Assembly (NCBI RefSeq): GCF_002699985.1
Contig: NZ_LKBT01000004.1
Coordinates: 143,495 to 207,494 of the forward strand
From: Pseudomonas sp. ICMP 561
Lineage (GTDB): Bacteria; Pseudomonadota; Gammaproteobacteria; Pseudomonadales; Pseudomonadaceae
DNA: 64,000 nt
Direction of reading: 5' to 3'
The position numbers and the translations under genes are program-made. Each line of letters starts with the position of its first letter. Position 1 is the stretch's first letter. Below the pieces are notes generated by a model. The model saw only the letters and a program-made list of their open reading frames with translations. It did not search any database and was not told where the DNA came from. Positions 28,757 to 36,760 of this stretch are shown in pieces.

Positions 28757-28786
28757 AAAAATCCCCCGGGGATGCCGGGGGATTTT
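28757..28786. terminator. Orphan terminator hairpin
   Basis: AAATCCCCCGG and CCGGGGGATTT around GGATG, with A- and T-runs on either side, has the shape of a bidirectional terminator. No gene now ends into it: glyA starts to the left and the small gene starts to the right. It is directly followed by a copy of the alaC 3' end (28797-28824) and looks like that gene's duplicated terminator. Confidence 0.8.
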
Positions 28787-28796
28787 GTGCCGCTAA

Positions 28797-28824
28797 TGTC
28801 GCAATCAGACCAGAGCTTTGCCCA
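28797..28824 (-). pseudogene. Duplicated fragment of the alaC 3' end
   Basis: 28797-28823 matches 29251-29277 at 25 of 27 bases. The second copy is the real end of alaC (PGKVVV-stop); here the minus strand reads MGKALV-stop. Together with the hairpin at 28757 it is a relic of the alaC terminus, placed about 450 bases away as a direct repeat. Confidence 0.75.
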
Positions 28825-28994
28825 TACATATCCAACAGATGCGGCCAGTCGCCACTGTCATTTCTGACAGTTACGCCGAGGCTAGTCTCAGCGGTAAGAT
28901 CGCTTCGTCAAGGAGTTGGTTTCGGTCATGAGGTCTCTTGATTTTGGGCAGAAGTTATGTGCCCGCCATCGTGAAGGAATATGAGGTCATGACA

Positions 28995-29204
28995 ATGGGT
29001 AAGAACGTTGAAATCCAGAAAAAAGACGGGAAGTCGTTTCTGGTACTGGAAAATATCCCGAGCCAGGAAGCGCTCAAATACATCAACAAGGGCGATTATC
29101 TTGCCACTGTCGGAAGCACTACTCGATATGTGATTAGCTATCGAGAGTTCGAGCAAAGTGATGGCTTTATGAGAATCACAATTGGTCTTGCGCACGCTGA
29201 TTGA
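28995..29204 (+). CDS. Small orphan protein, unrecognised
   Basis: A 69-residue soluble protein beginning MGKNVEIQKKDGKSFLVLEN, then IPSQEALKYINKGDYLATVG and ending MRITIGLAHAD. I do not recognise a family. It has no signal peptide or membrane span and looks like a small alpha/beta domain. The ATG at 28995 has GAGG eight bases upstream; an ATG two codons earlier has no room for a ribosome site. The region is more AT-rich than its neighbours and the gene sits between two copies of the alaC 3' end and two terminators, suggesting a separate acquired cassette. Confidence 0.65.
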   Translation: MGKNVEIQKKDGKSFLVLENIPSQEALKYINKGDYLATVGSTTRYVISYREFEQSDGFMRITIGLAHAD

Positions 29205-29215
29205 GGTCACGCGTC

Positions 29216-29244
29216 AACATCCCCCTCTTGCAGGGGGATGTTTT
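29216..29244. terminator. Bidirectional terminator between small gene and alaC
   Basis: AACATCCCCC and GGGGGATGTT around TCTTGCA, with T4 on the plus side. It lies 11 bases after the small gene and 14 bases from the convergent alaC stop, so it can serve both. Confidence 0.9.
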
Positions 29245-29258
29245 GCTTCATGTCGCAA

Positions 29259-30479
29259 TCAGACCACAACTTTGCCCGGCAACTGCCCATCCGCCCGGAA
29301 CATCCCGCGAATGCCACGCACGGCCTGGCGAATCCGGTCCTGATTCTCGATCAGCGCGAAGCGCACGTGATCATCGCCGTACTCACCAAAACCGACACCC
29401 GGCGAAACACAGACCTTGGCTTCGGCGAGCAGCTTCTTGGCGAATTCCAGTGAACCAAGGTGGGCGTAGGCGGGTGGAATTTTGGCCCAGACGTACATAG
29501 ACGCTTTTGGATTCTCGACCATCCAGCCCAGTTCATGGAGACCTTTGACCAACACGTTACGACGCTGGCGATACTGCTCGGCAATATCGAGCACGCATTG
29601 CTGATCGCCTTCCAGTGCAGCAATGGCCGCGACCTGCAGCGGTGTGAATGTGCCGTAGTCGTGGTAGCTCTTGATCCGCGCCAGAGCGTTGACCAGCTCC
29701 GGGTTGCCGACCATGAAGCCGATTCGCCAGCCCGCCATGTTGTAACTTTTGGACAGGGTGAAGAACTCGACAGCGATGTCTTTGGCGCCCGGCACCTGCA
29801 TGATCGACGGGGCTTTCCAGCCGTCGTAGACGATGTCGGCGTAGGCGAGGTCGTGAACCACCAACACGTCGTATTGCTTGGCCAGCGCAACCACGCGCTC
29901 GAAGAAATCCAGTTCCACGCACTGCGCGGTCGGGTTGGACGGGAAGCCGAGGATCATCATTTTCGGCTTGGGGATCGAGCCGCGAATGGCTTTTTCCAGC
30001 TCGGCGAAGAAGTCCACACCGGGAATCAGTGGCACCGAACGCACTTGGGCGCCAGCAATCACCGCGCCGTAGATATGAATCGGATAGCTCGGGTTCGGTA
30101 CCAATACCGTGTCGCCCTGGTCGAGGGTGGCGAGCATCAAGTGCGCCAGACCTTCCTTCGAGCCGATGGTGACGATGGCCTCTTCTTCCGGGTCGATATC
30201 GACGTCGTAGCGTTTTTTGTACCAGTTGGAAATCGCCCGACGCAGACGCGGAATGCCACGCGAAGTCGAGTAGCCGTGAGTGTCTTCACGCTGGGCGACG
30301 GTAACGAGTTTTTCGACGATGTGCGGTGGGGTTGGCCCGTCGGGATTACCCATGCTCAAGTCGATGATGTCTTCACCACGACGGCGCGCGGCCATTTTCA
30401 GCTCGGCGGTGATATTGAAGACATAAGGGGGGAGTCGATCGATCCGCGCAAAACGGCGCGGCGAAGGTAGGTCTGCCAT
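29259..30479 (-). CDS. alaC: Alanine transaminase (AlaC type)
   Basis: A 406-residue class I/II PLP aminotransferase interconverting pyruvate/glutamate with alanine/2-oxoglutarate. The PLP lysine lies in [37 protein letters not shown] and [18 protein letters not shown] are typical of the AlaC (YfdZ) branch. The ATG at 30479 ([20 protein letters not shown]) was chosen over the open frame to 30530. The protein ends QLPGKVVV. A partial copy of this 3' end lies at 28797. Confidence 0.93.
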   Translation of the reverse strand: MADLPSPRRFARIDRLPPYVFNITAELKMAARRRGEDIIDLSMGNPDGPTPPHIVEKLVTVAQREDTHGYSTSRGIPRLRRAISNWYKKRYDVDIDPEEEAIVTIGSKEGLAHLMLATLDQGDTVLVPNPSYPIHIYGAVIAGAQVRSVPLIPGVDFFAELEKAIRGSIPKPKMMILGFPSNPTAQCVELDFFERVVALAKQYDVLVVHDLAYADIVYDGWKAPSIMQVPGAKDIAVEFFTLSKSYNMAGWRIGFMVGNPELVNALARIKSYHDYGTFTPLQVAAIAALEGDQQCVLDIAEQYRQRRNVLVKGLHELGWMVENPKASMYVWAKIPPAYAHLGSLEFAKKLLAEAKVCVSPGVGFGEYGDDHVRFALIENQDRIRQAVRGIRGMFRADGQLPGKVVV

Positions 30480-30603
30480 GGAGGCCTCAGATACGTAAGC
30501 GCCCGGAACCGTCCGAGCGACGTTGGCCACTGCGGTGACCAGCGCTGAAGATAAGGGCGCTGCTGGCGTTTTGTCTACAGGGATTTTCAGACCGCCCTAT
30601 TCC

Positions 30604-30693
30604 CTGTAGGAGTGAGCTTGCTCGCGATGCGCTGTGTCATTCAGACAATTATCATCTGACTAGACGCCATCGCGAGCAAGCTCACTCCTACAG
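30604..30693. repeat. REP pair, family A
   Basis: Inverted family A pair between the TraX-like gene and alaC. The outer edge overlaps the TraX-like stop codon (30688-30690), which is formed by the CTGTAG tip of the repeat. Confidence 0.92.
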
Positions 30694-31455
30694 GGGGGCG
30701 GGTGTGATCCATATTGCCAATATCTCCCGCAACCCCAACAACACCAGAAAGTGCGCGGGATAGATCGCGTATGCCCAGCGCCGCATCGGTTTGACCGGGA
30801 ATGTCAGACGGCGACGCAGCAATGCCAATCCGAGCATGGGTGCGGTCAGGCAAACCATCAGCGAACCGATGGAGATCGGATCACCCCAGGCGGCCCCAGC
30901 AAACATCTGCGGCCAGGCATTGCTCGCCACGCAAATCACGCCCGGCAACAAGGCGAACCAGAGCGGCCGATGCAGCACAAGCAGAAGCGCCAGCGGCAGC
31001 AGTGTGCCAAAGAAACCAAACATCAGGTATTTGTGAAAAAGTGCGGCGATCAGCAGCGAACCCAGTGCCATCAATCGTGTTGCAGGCAATCGGTGTCGCC
31101 AGCCTTGGGCGATCAGCAAACCGAGCACCAGCGTCGGCAATACGTTCAGCGTATGGGCGTCATCCGCCATGTACAGCCGATAGGGCAGCTCGGCCAGTAC
31201 CGCGAACAAGAGCATCCATCCCAGATAACGCCACTGCACTTTGGGGTCAGGAAACAGCGCGGATTTGCGACCCAGATTGGCCGCAATCGCCAGACAGAAC
31301 CAAGGGAATGCCAGGCGGCCCGGGACGTACAGCAGATCTATCGACCAGCCGACATAGCGCAAGTGGTCGAGTACCATGGCCAGCATCGCCAGCCACTTGA
31401 GCAAGTCGAGCGCCTTGTCGCGTCCGGGCAGGTAAGGCGGGTTCGAAAGATCCAT
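30688..31455 (-). CDS. TraX family membrane protein
   Basis: A 255-residue polytopic membrane protein of the TraX family (PF05857), whose founding member acetylates F pilin. It opens ALDLLKWLAMLAMVLDHLRY, the family's conserved start with a DH pair, and contains about eight hydrophobic spans, including VICVASNAWPQMFAGAAW. No conjugation genes are nearby, so a role in pilus modification is unlikely here; chromosomal TraX-like proteins are probably acyltransferases acting on other envelope targets. The last codons and the stop are supplied by a REP sequence. Confidence 0.88.
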   Translation of the reverse strand: MDLSNPPYLPGRDKALDLLKWLAMLAMVLDHLRYVGWSIDLLYVPGRLAFPWFCLAIAANLGRKSALFPDPKVQWRYLGWMLLFAVLAELPYRLYMADDAHTLNVLPTLVLGLLIAQGWRHRLPATRLMALGSLLIAALFHKYLMFGFFGTLLPLALLLVLHRPLWFALLPGVICVASNAWPQMFAGAAWGDPISIGSLMVCLTAPMLGLALLRRRLTFPVKPMRRWAYAIYPAHFLVLLGLREILAIWITPAPL

Positions 31456-31508
31456 ATCTCTCCAGCGTTTTGGGGGTTCTTCGCAACGAGGCCGGTTTAA
31501 TATCAGCC

Positions 31509-31598
31509 CTGTAGGAGCGCGCTTGCCCGCGATGGCGTCAGGTCAATCAACATCTTTGTCGGCTAACCTGACGCCATCGCGGGCAAGCGCGCTCCTAC
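31509..31598. repeat. REP pair, family C, with 33-base perfect arms
   Basis: Arms 31511-31543 and 31566-31598 are perfect inverted repeats around a 22-base loop, between the divergent TraX-like and ltaE genes. Confidence 0.94.
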
Positions 31599-31685
31599 CA
31601 AAGCTATCTGCAACAAGGCAGCTAATGACCAAGCCCTGCGATCTTCGCTACAGTGCGCAGCATAATCAATGACAAGGATTCGGCC

Positions 31686-32726
31686 ATGACCGATAAAAGC
31701 CAGCAGTTTGCCAGTGATAACTATTCGGGCATCTGTCCTGAAGCCTGGGCTGCGATGGAACAGGCTAACCACGGCCATCAACGTGCGTATGGCGATGACG
31801 AATGGACCGCGCGTGCCTCGGATCAATTCCGTAAATTATTTGAAACCGACTGTGAAGTGTTCTTCGCCTTCAACGGCACGGCGGCCAACTCAATGGCCCT
31901 GTCTTCGTTGTGCCAGAGCTATCACAGCGTTATCTGCTCGGAAACCGCTCACGTCGAAACTGACGAGTGCGGCGCTCCGGAGTTCTTCTCCAACGGCTCC
32001 AAGCTGCTCACTGCACGCAGCGAACAGGGCAAGCTGACGCCTGAGTCGATCCGCGAAGTGGCGCTCAAACGTCAGGATATTCACTACCCGAAACCTCGGG
32101 TCGTGACCCTGACCCAAGCCACCGAAGTCGGCAGTGTTTACCAGCCAGAAGAACTCAAGGCGATCAGCGCAACCTGCAAAGAGTTGAATCTGAATCTGCA
32201 CATGGACGGCGCGCGATTTGCCAACGCCTGTGCATTTATCGAGTGTTCACCCGCTGAGCTGACCTGGAAGGCGGGTGTCGATGTGCTGTGCTTTGGTGGC
32301 ACCAAGAACGGCATGGCGGTGGGCGAGGCGATTCTGTTCTTCAACCACAAGCTGGCTGAAGACTTTGATTACCGTTGCAAGCAGGCCGGGCAACTGGCGT
32401 CGAAGATGCGCTTCCTTTCAGCACCCTGGGTTGGGCTGCTGGAAGGTGATGCCTGGCTCAAACACGCCAATCATGCCAACCATTGCGCGCAATTGCTGGC
32501 GTCGCTGGTGAAGGATATTCCGGGTGTTGAACTGATGTTCCCGGTGCAGGCCAATGGTGTGTTTCTGCAATTGTCACAACCTGCCATTGCGGCACTGACG
32601 GCCAAGGGCTGGCGCTTCTATACCTTCATCGGCAATGGCGGCGCGCGCTTCATGTGCTCATGGGACACCGAAGAAGCCCGCGTGCGTGAGTTGGCAGCGG
32701 ATATCCGGTTGGTGATGGGGGCTTAA
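31686..32726 (+). CDS. ltaE: Low-specificity L-threonine aldolase
   Basis: A 346-residue PLP enzyme that cleaves L-threonine or L-allo-threonine (and beta-hydroxy amino acids) to glycine and an aldehyde. The PLP lysine lies in VDVLCFGGTKNGMAVGEAI; FFAFNGTAANSMALSSLCQS and ARFANACAFIECSP are family landmarks, and SDNYSGICPEAWAAM opens the protein. The ATG at 31686 follows AAGGA by 7 bases. As a glycine-producing enzyme it fits the glycine/one-carbon theme nearby but is transcribed alone. Confidence 0.95.
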   Translation: MTDKSQQFASDNYSGICPEAWAAMEQANHGHQRAYGDDEWTARASDQFRKLFETDCEVFFAFNGTAANSMALSSLCQSYHSVICSETAHVETDECGAPEFFSNGSKLLTARSEQGKLTPESIREVALKRQDIHYPKPRVVTLTQATEVGSVYQPEELKAISATCKELNLNLHMDGARFANACAFIECSPAELTWKAGVDVLCFGGTKNGMAVGEAILFFNHKLAEDFDYRCKQAGQLASKMRFLSAPWVGLLEGDAWLKHANHANHCAQLLASLVKDIPGVELMFPVQANGVFLQLSQPAIAALTAKGWRFYTFIGNGGARFMCSWDTEEARVRELAADIRLVMGA

Positions 32727-32742
32727 CGCGCGATGCAATTCC

Positions 32743-32820
32743 GGTAGGAGCCAACTTGTTGGCGATGCTGGCGACGCGGTGTGTCAGATGCGCCGCCTCG
32801 CGAACAAGTTCGCTCCTACC
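32743..32820. repeat. REP pair, E/F hybrid
   Basis: Family E left arm and family F right arm between the convergent ltaE and zapA ends. It fills most of the 106-base gap. Confidence 0.88.
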
Positions 32821-32832
32821 TGTGTATTCGAA

Positions 32833-33135
32833 TCAGCCCTGCGCAATCGTCTTCGAAATCGCTTCCACCGTCGCATCGACCTTCTCGCGGCAGAGGTCCA
32901 GCTCGACCTGATGTTGCTGTTTGAGCTCGATCTGCTGCGAACACAGGTTAAGGGCGGCCAGCACCAGCAGGCGGTCGCCAATCAGCGTCGGGTATTTGCG
33001 CTTGGTATCGGCCAGCGATGCGCGCAGCAATGCGGTGGCTTGCTGCAGGGTTTGCTCTTCACCGGCCGGGGCCTTGATCGAATAGTCGTTGCCGAGAATC
33101 GAAACGACCGTCACCCCGTTTCTGTCAGTGCTCAT
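32833..33135 (-). CDS. zapA: Cell division protein ZapA
   Basis: A 100-residue cytosolic protein that binds and crosslinks FtsZ filaments. It opens with the ZapA beta-strand segment VTVVSILGNDYSIKAPAGEE, followed by LLVLAALNLCSQQIELKQQ and a C-terminal coiled coil. The start overlaps the stop of the upstream coiled-coil gene as ATGA, the usual two-gene arrangement in this genus. The 6S RNA gene expected just downstream is not present: only a REP pair separates it from ltaE. Confidence 0.94.
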   Translation of the reverse strand: MSTDRNGVTVVSILGNDYSIKAPAGEEQTLQQATALLRASLADTKRKYPTLIGDRLLVLAALNLCSQQIELKQQHQVELDLCREKVDATVEAISKTIAQG

Positions 33136-33365
33136 GCGCTGACTGCGCTTGCGCTGGTCGCACGGTCAACAAGGGCCTGAATCCGCGCCGCAGTGGCACC
33201 TTGTTTCTCTTCCTGCTCCATCAGACTCAGTTGCAGACTGTCGTTGTCATCCCTGGCTTGGGCCAGCTCCGTGCTGAGCTGAGCGTTTGTGCTTTGCAGT
33301 TGCTGGTTTTGTTGCACCAGATCGCTGACGAGTTGTTCCAACTGGCTAAGGGATGCTTCCAACAT
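33132..33365 (-). CDS. TIGR02449 coiled-coil protein
   Basis: A 77-residue almost entirely coiled-coil protein (MLEASLSQLEQLVSDLVQQN, then QLQSTNAQLSTELAQARDDN) of the TIGR02449 group that accompanies zapA in gammaproteobacteria. By its partner and shape it is probably a ZapB-like division protein; that role is inferred. The ATG at 33365 was chosen because the heptad pattern starts there; the open frame to 33398 adds MRPLKFAREIK. Confidence 0.9.
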   Translation of the reverse strand: MLEASLSQLEQLVSDLVQQNQQLQSTNAQLSTELAQARDDNDSLQLSLMEQEEKQGATAARIQALVDRATSASAVSA

Positions 33366-33780
33366 TTTGATTTCTCTAGCAAATTTCAACGGGCGCACAC
33401 CTTAAAGAAAAGTCACTGCGCATACCAGTTAAGCCACTTAAATAACGGCGTTCTGGCGCGCTGCGTCCTCCCTGAAGGCAAGTGCATAAACAGGCCCTGT
33501 TGACTGTGATTTTCCGATCTGGTTCCTGCTGCTCGTCAGTCTGGCCGGACCGAGAAAACATGTCGCCTTCGATATTTCAGAGTTTTTAACCCAAGGCCCC
33601 GTAAACTTTGCCTTTCAATGACTTGCATGGCTTTTTGCTATATCGAAAAGAGCCTGCGACCTTACGCCACGCCTGATTTCAGTGTGGCGGCCTCAAGTCC
33701 CTCAGCCTGTAACCGATAGGCATCACCACCTCTTCTATTCAATTCAACGCAAGGAATGCGCTTCTTCTATTGGAAAACCC
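33366..33780. other. Intergenic region between the TIGR02449 gene and the chemoreceptor
   Basis: About 415 bases holding two divergent promoters by position. No convincing ORF; a 61-codon minus-strand frame at 33376-33561 has no family character. In relatives ygfB/pepP genes usually stand next to the zapA pair; none is detectable here. Confidence 0.4.
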
Positions 33781-35406
33781 ATGTCATTACGCACCATGAA
33801 TATCGCGCCCCGCGCGTTTCTAGGCTTCGCCTTGATCGGCACCCTTATGTTGGTCCTCGGCGTTTTTGCGCTGTCGCAGATGAGCAAGATCCGTGACGCA
33901 GGCGATGAAATCGCCAAAAGCAGCGTTCCCAGCATCCAGAGTCTGGACCGACTCACCGAAATCAGCATTCGCCTGCGCGTTCTTTCCTATCGTCTACTGA
34001 TCAACCGCGAACCGGACATTCAGAGCAAAACCATCGATTTGTTCGCCATGCGTAACAAGCAAATCACTGACGCCCAGGCTGTCTATGAGACATTCATTGC
34101 CTCTCCTGAAGAGCAGACCGCTTACAACCAATACGTGCGATTGCTGGGCGATTACCGCCAGCTAGAGGAGCGCATTAAAAACCTGAGTCGTGCTGGCAAG
34201 ATTGATGAATTAGGAAAATTGCTCAATGAAGAAACGCTGGCTAACTCCGATCAGATGAACGCAGCGCTGGCCAAGCTGGTCGAGATCAATGCCAGGCAAC
34301 TGAGTGATACCAACAAAAACGCAGCCGGGCAGTATGCGTCGGCATTCACCCTGGTGGTGGGTCTGCTGATCGCCACCACGATCCTGACCATTCTGTTCGC
34401 CTGGCTGTTGACCCGCAGTATCACGCAGCCAATTGCTTCAGCGCTTGAAGCCGCCGAAACCATCGCCGAGGGTAATCTGACTCGCCCGATCAAAGCCGAC
34501 GGTACTGACGAAGCCGGTCGTTTGCTCGCCGCCATGCAAAAAATGCAGGAAAAGCTGCGTGACACATTGACGCGTATTTCGGGTTCCGCCACCCAGCTTG
34601 CTTCTGCTGCTGAAGAGTTGAATGCGGTGACCGACGAAAGCGCTCGTGGCCTGGCTGAGCAGAACAACGAAATCGAACAAGCCGCTACTGCTGTCAACCA
34701 GATGACCAGTGCCGTGGAAGAAGTGGCGCGTAATGCGGTCAGTACTTCTGAAGCCTCGAAAAACGCCACTGCATCGGCGGGCGACGGTCGTGATCTGGTT
34801 CAGGAAACGGTCAATGCCATCGAACGCATGAGCGGTGACGTGCAGAGCACTGCAACACTGATCGGTAATCTGGCTGAAGAGTCCCGTGACATCGGCAAAG
34901 TGCTGGATGTGATTCGCGGTCTGGCTGACCAGACCAACCTGCTGGCCCTCAACGCTGCCATCGAAGCGGCGCGTGCCGGTGAAGCCGGTCGTGGTTTTGC
35001 CGTGGTCGCGGACGAAGTGCGTGCCTTGGCGCATCGTACTCAGCAGTCCACCAGCGAAATCGAACGCATGATCGGCAGCATTCAAGGTGGCACTGAACAG
35101 GCAGTCAGCTCAATGCGTAACAGTACTGAGCGTGCTGAGTCGACCCTCAGCATCGCCAAAGGCGCAGGCCTGGCGCTGGACACCATCAACACCGCTGTAG
35201 TGGAAATCAACGAGCGCAACCTGGTGATTGCCAGTGCCGCCGAAGAGCAGGCTCAAGTGGCTCGTGAAGTGGACCGCAACCTGGTGAACATCCGTGATCT
35301 GTCGGCCCAGTCGTCTGACGGTGCCACCCAGACCAGTGCCGCCAGCAGCGAGCTGACCCGGTTGGCGGTTGACCTGAACGGCATGGTTTCAAGGTTTAGT
35401 TTGTAA
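33781..35406 (+). CDS. Methyl-accepting chemotaxis protein
   Basis: A 541-residue transmembrane chemoreceptor. In order: TM1 ([20 protein letters not shown], residues about 11-33), a helical periplasmic ligand-binding domain of about 150 residues with the pattern of a four-helix bundle ([20 protein letters not shown]), TM2 ([20 protein letters not shown]), a HAMP domain, then the signalling domain with the conserved hairpin [20 protein letters not shown] and [18 protein letters not shown]. No C-terminal NWETF-like pentapeptide; the protein ends GMVSRFSL. The ATG at 33781 ([13 protein letters not shown]) was chosen because TM1 starts shortly after it. Ligand unknown. Confidence 0.95.
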   Translation: MSLRTMNIAPRAFLGFALIGTLMLVLGVFALSQMSKIRDAGDEIAKSSVPSIQSLDRLTEISIRLRVLSYRLLINREPDIQSKTIDLFAMRNKQITDAQAVYETFIASPEEQTAYNQYVRLLGDYRQLEERIKNLSRAGKIDELGKLLNEETLANSDQMNAALAKLVEINARQLSDTNKNAAGQYASAFTLVVGLLIATTILTILFAWLLTRSITQPIASALEAAETIAEGNLTRPIKADGTDEAGRLLAAMQKMQEKLRDTLTRISGSATQLASAAEELNAVTDESARGLAEQNNEIEQAATAVNQMTSAVEEVARNAVSTSEASKNATASAGDGRDLVQETVNAIERMSGDVQSTATLIGNLAEESRDIGKVLDVIRGLADQTNLLALNAAIEAARAGEAGRGFAVVADEVRALAHRTQQSTSEIERMIGSIQGGTEQAVSSMRNSTERAESTLSIAKGAGLALDTINTAVVEINERNLVIASAAEEQAQVAREVDRNLVNIRDLSAQSSDGATQTSAASSELTRLAVDLNGMVSRFSL

Positions 35407-35452
35407 GCGCTGATACCCGGCCCATAGGAATCAGATTCCGGGGCTGTGAATA

Positions 35453-35632
35453 CCTGTGGGAGATTCTATGTTCACCTGCAATCCCGTAGGACCGGCTTTA
35501 GCCGGGAGGGCGGTATTACTAGCGAAGGATATTTAGCGAATGTCCCGACGTCCTCCCGGCTAAAGCGGAACGCCGCCCGGCCGGTCCTACGGAATAGCGC
35601 GGTCTATGTGGGAATGAATTCGCTCCCACAGG
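35453..35632. repeat. Composite repeat, copy 1, with embedded REP pair
   Basis: Starts ACCTGTGGGAGATTCTATGT and ends GAATTCGCTCCCACAGG, and encloses a family B REP pair (35485-35592). The outer sequences recur at 39511-39760 and in part at 57008-57070 and 7391. The right REP arm carries a 15-base insertion at 35567-35581 that splits its core. Confidence 0.75.
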
Positions 35633-35930
35633 TCTCTTGCCGTCCCTGATAATGAGTGCTCGATCCCGATACATCCCCTCCTGCAGAGTTAGCTAGAACA
35701 TTTTGGAATGACTAAGATAGCCAAACTCATGGCTGTTTTTTAATGCATTGAAAGTTATAGCTTTGTGCAGTTATTTATTTTTTGCGCAGATTAGATACCT
35801 GTTAGTTATGACAGTGACACCGTATTTCCTCCTGTTTAGTATCGCTCTACGTCGACATGAATGAGCCTTTTGCTTTGGCGGCTTTGTGTGATATTTCGTG
35901 GCCAAGTGTCAATTTCAAGAGGGATATGTA
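35633..35930. other. AT-rich upstream region
   Basis: About 300 bases, clearly AT-richer than surrounding DNA (GTTATTTATTTTTTGCGCAG at about 35770), with no ORF. Probably the promoter and leader of the Ig-like gene. The composition suggests acquired DNA. Confidence 0.4.
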
Positions 35931-36638
35931 ATGAGCGTAAAACAGGATGAAAAATCGAATGCCCCGGTCAAGTTGAAAGAGCCCGTTGTGCTGGAGGCTC
36001 AGGTGATTGATGGTGAGAGCACTATAGACTTCGGGAGTCTTGAGCCGGAAGGCGCTACCTTGGTCGTTGCCTATGACGGCATCAAGACAGGGGATAGAGT
36101 CCAGGCGTGGGGACTGACGCCTCCCAACAACTACGATGAAACGCAAGTCGTTCCGGATAGAGCGATTTCTTTGACCTTCAAGGTGCCTAGAGCGTACTTT
36201 AGTGGAAAGCGGTCTGTAAGTTTTCAGTACTTTCTGCGGGCGGATGATCATAGTGTTATTGCTATATCTGAGGCCGCTCACTATACAGTTACTGATTCAG
36301 TTCCGGAGCCGTTACCTGCTCCGGTTATACAGGAAGCTGTCGCCGACTCCATTGTTGTTTCGAGTCTTCCGATCTCCGGCGCGACACTGCTGGTTGATTA
36401 TCCGGGGGCTCAGGCTGGCGACGTTATTACAGCGAGTGCTATGGGTCCAAACAACACGAATCATTCGGAGAGCAAGACTTCAATTGGTTCGGTCCCGATG
36501 ACATTCAAGGTGCCCAAGGCCTGGTTTGATAGGGTTCTGGCGGATGGGGGGAGGGCGACAGTGCATTCTTACTATGTCGATCCGGTGAGTGGCGATCCAG
36601 GCAATGCTTCAAGCATGAAGATGTATGGGGTCGAGTGA
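35931..36638 (+). CDS. Tandem Ig-like domain protein
   Basis: A 235-residue protein made of two homologous beta-rich domains of about 95 residues (about 25-125 and 135-235). Both have the pattern E(A)xVxDxxxxxxSLxxxGATLxVxYxGxxxGDxVxAxxxxPNN...TFKVPxAxF. Related modules occur in many Pseudomonas surface or secreted proteins. There is no signal peptide, membrane span or catalytic motif. The ATG at 35931 follows AGAGGG. Function unknown. It stands alone between a chemoreceptor and gbcB, with an AT-rich upstream region. Confidence 0.75.
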   Translation: MSVKQDEKSNAPVKLKEPVVLEAQVIDGESTIDFGSLEPEGATLVVAYDGIKTGDRVQAWGLTPPNNYDETQVVPDRAISLTFKVPRAYFSGKRSVSFQYFLRADDHSVIAISEAAHYTVTDSVPEPLPAPVIQEAVADSIVVSSLPISGATLLVDYPGAQAGDVITASAMGPNNTNHSESKTSIGSVPMTFKVPKAWFDRVLADGGRATVHSYYVDPVSGDPGNASSMKMYGVE

Positions 36639-36661
36639 CAGGCTCCCACGCTTTGGATTTC

Positions 36662-36740
36662 CTGTAGGAGCCAACTTGTTAGTGAGGCGTCAGACCTGCT
36701 TTGCCAGGTAAATCGCCTCGCGAACAAGTTCGCTCCTACC
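36662..36740. repeat. REP pair, degenerate E/F hybrid
   Basis: The left arm starts as family E but departs from it after TTGTT (AGTGAGG instead of GGCGA); the right arm is family F. Between the convergent Ig-like and gbcB genes. Confidence 0.82.
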
Positions 36741-36760
36741 TGTATCAATCGCTCAAACGA

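Noticed and set aside
30688..31455. TraX-like gene as evidence of a conjugative element
   Set aside because: No relaxase, type IV secretion or pilin genes nearby; TraX-like proteins are common on chromosomes.
33376..33561. Minus-strand 61-codon frame upstream of the zapA pair as a gene, or 6S RNA in this gap
   Set aside because: No family pattern in the frame, and I could not recognise the 6S core (long stem with large central bubble) in the sequence.
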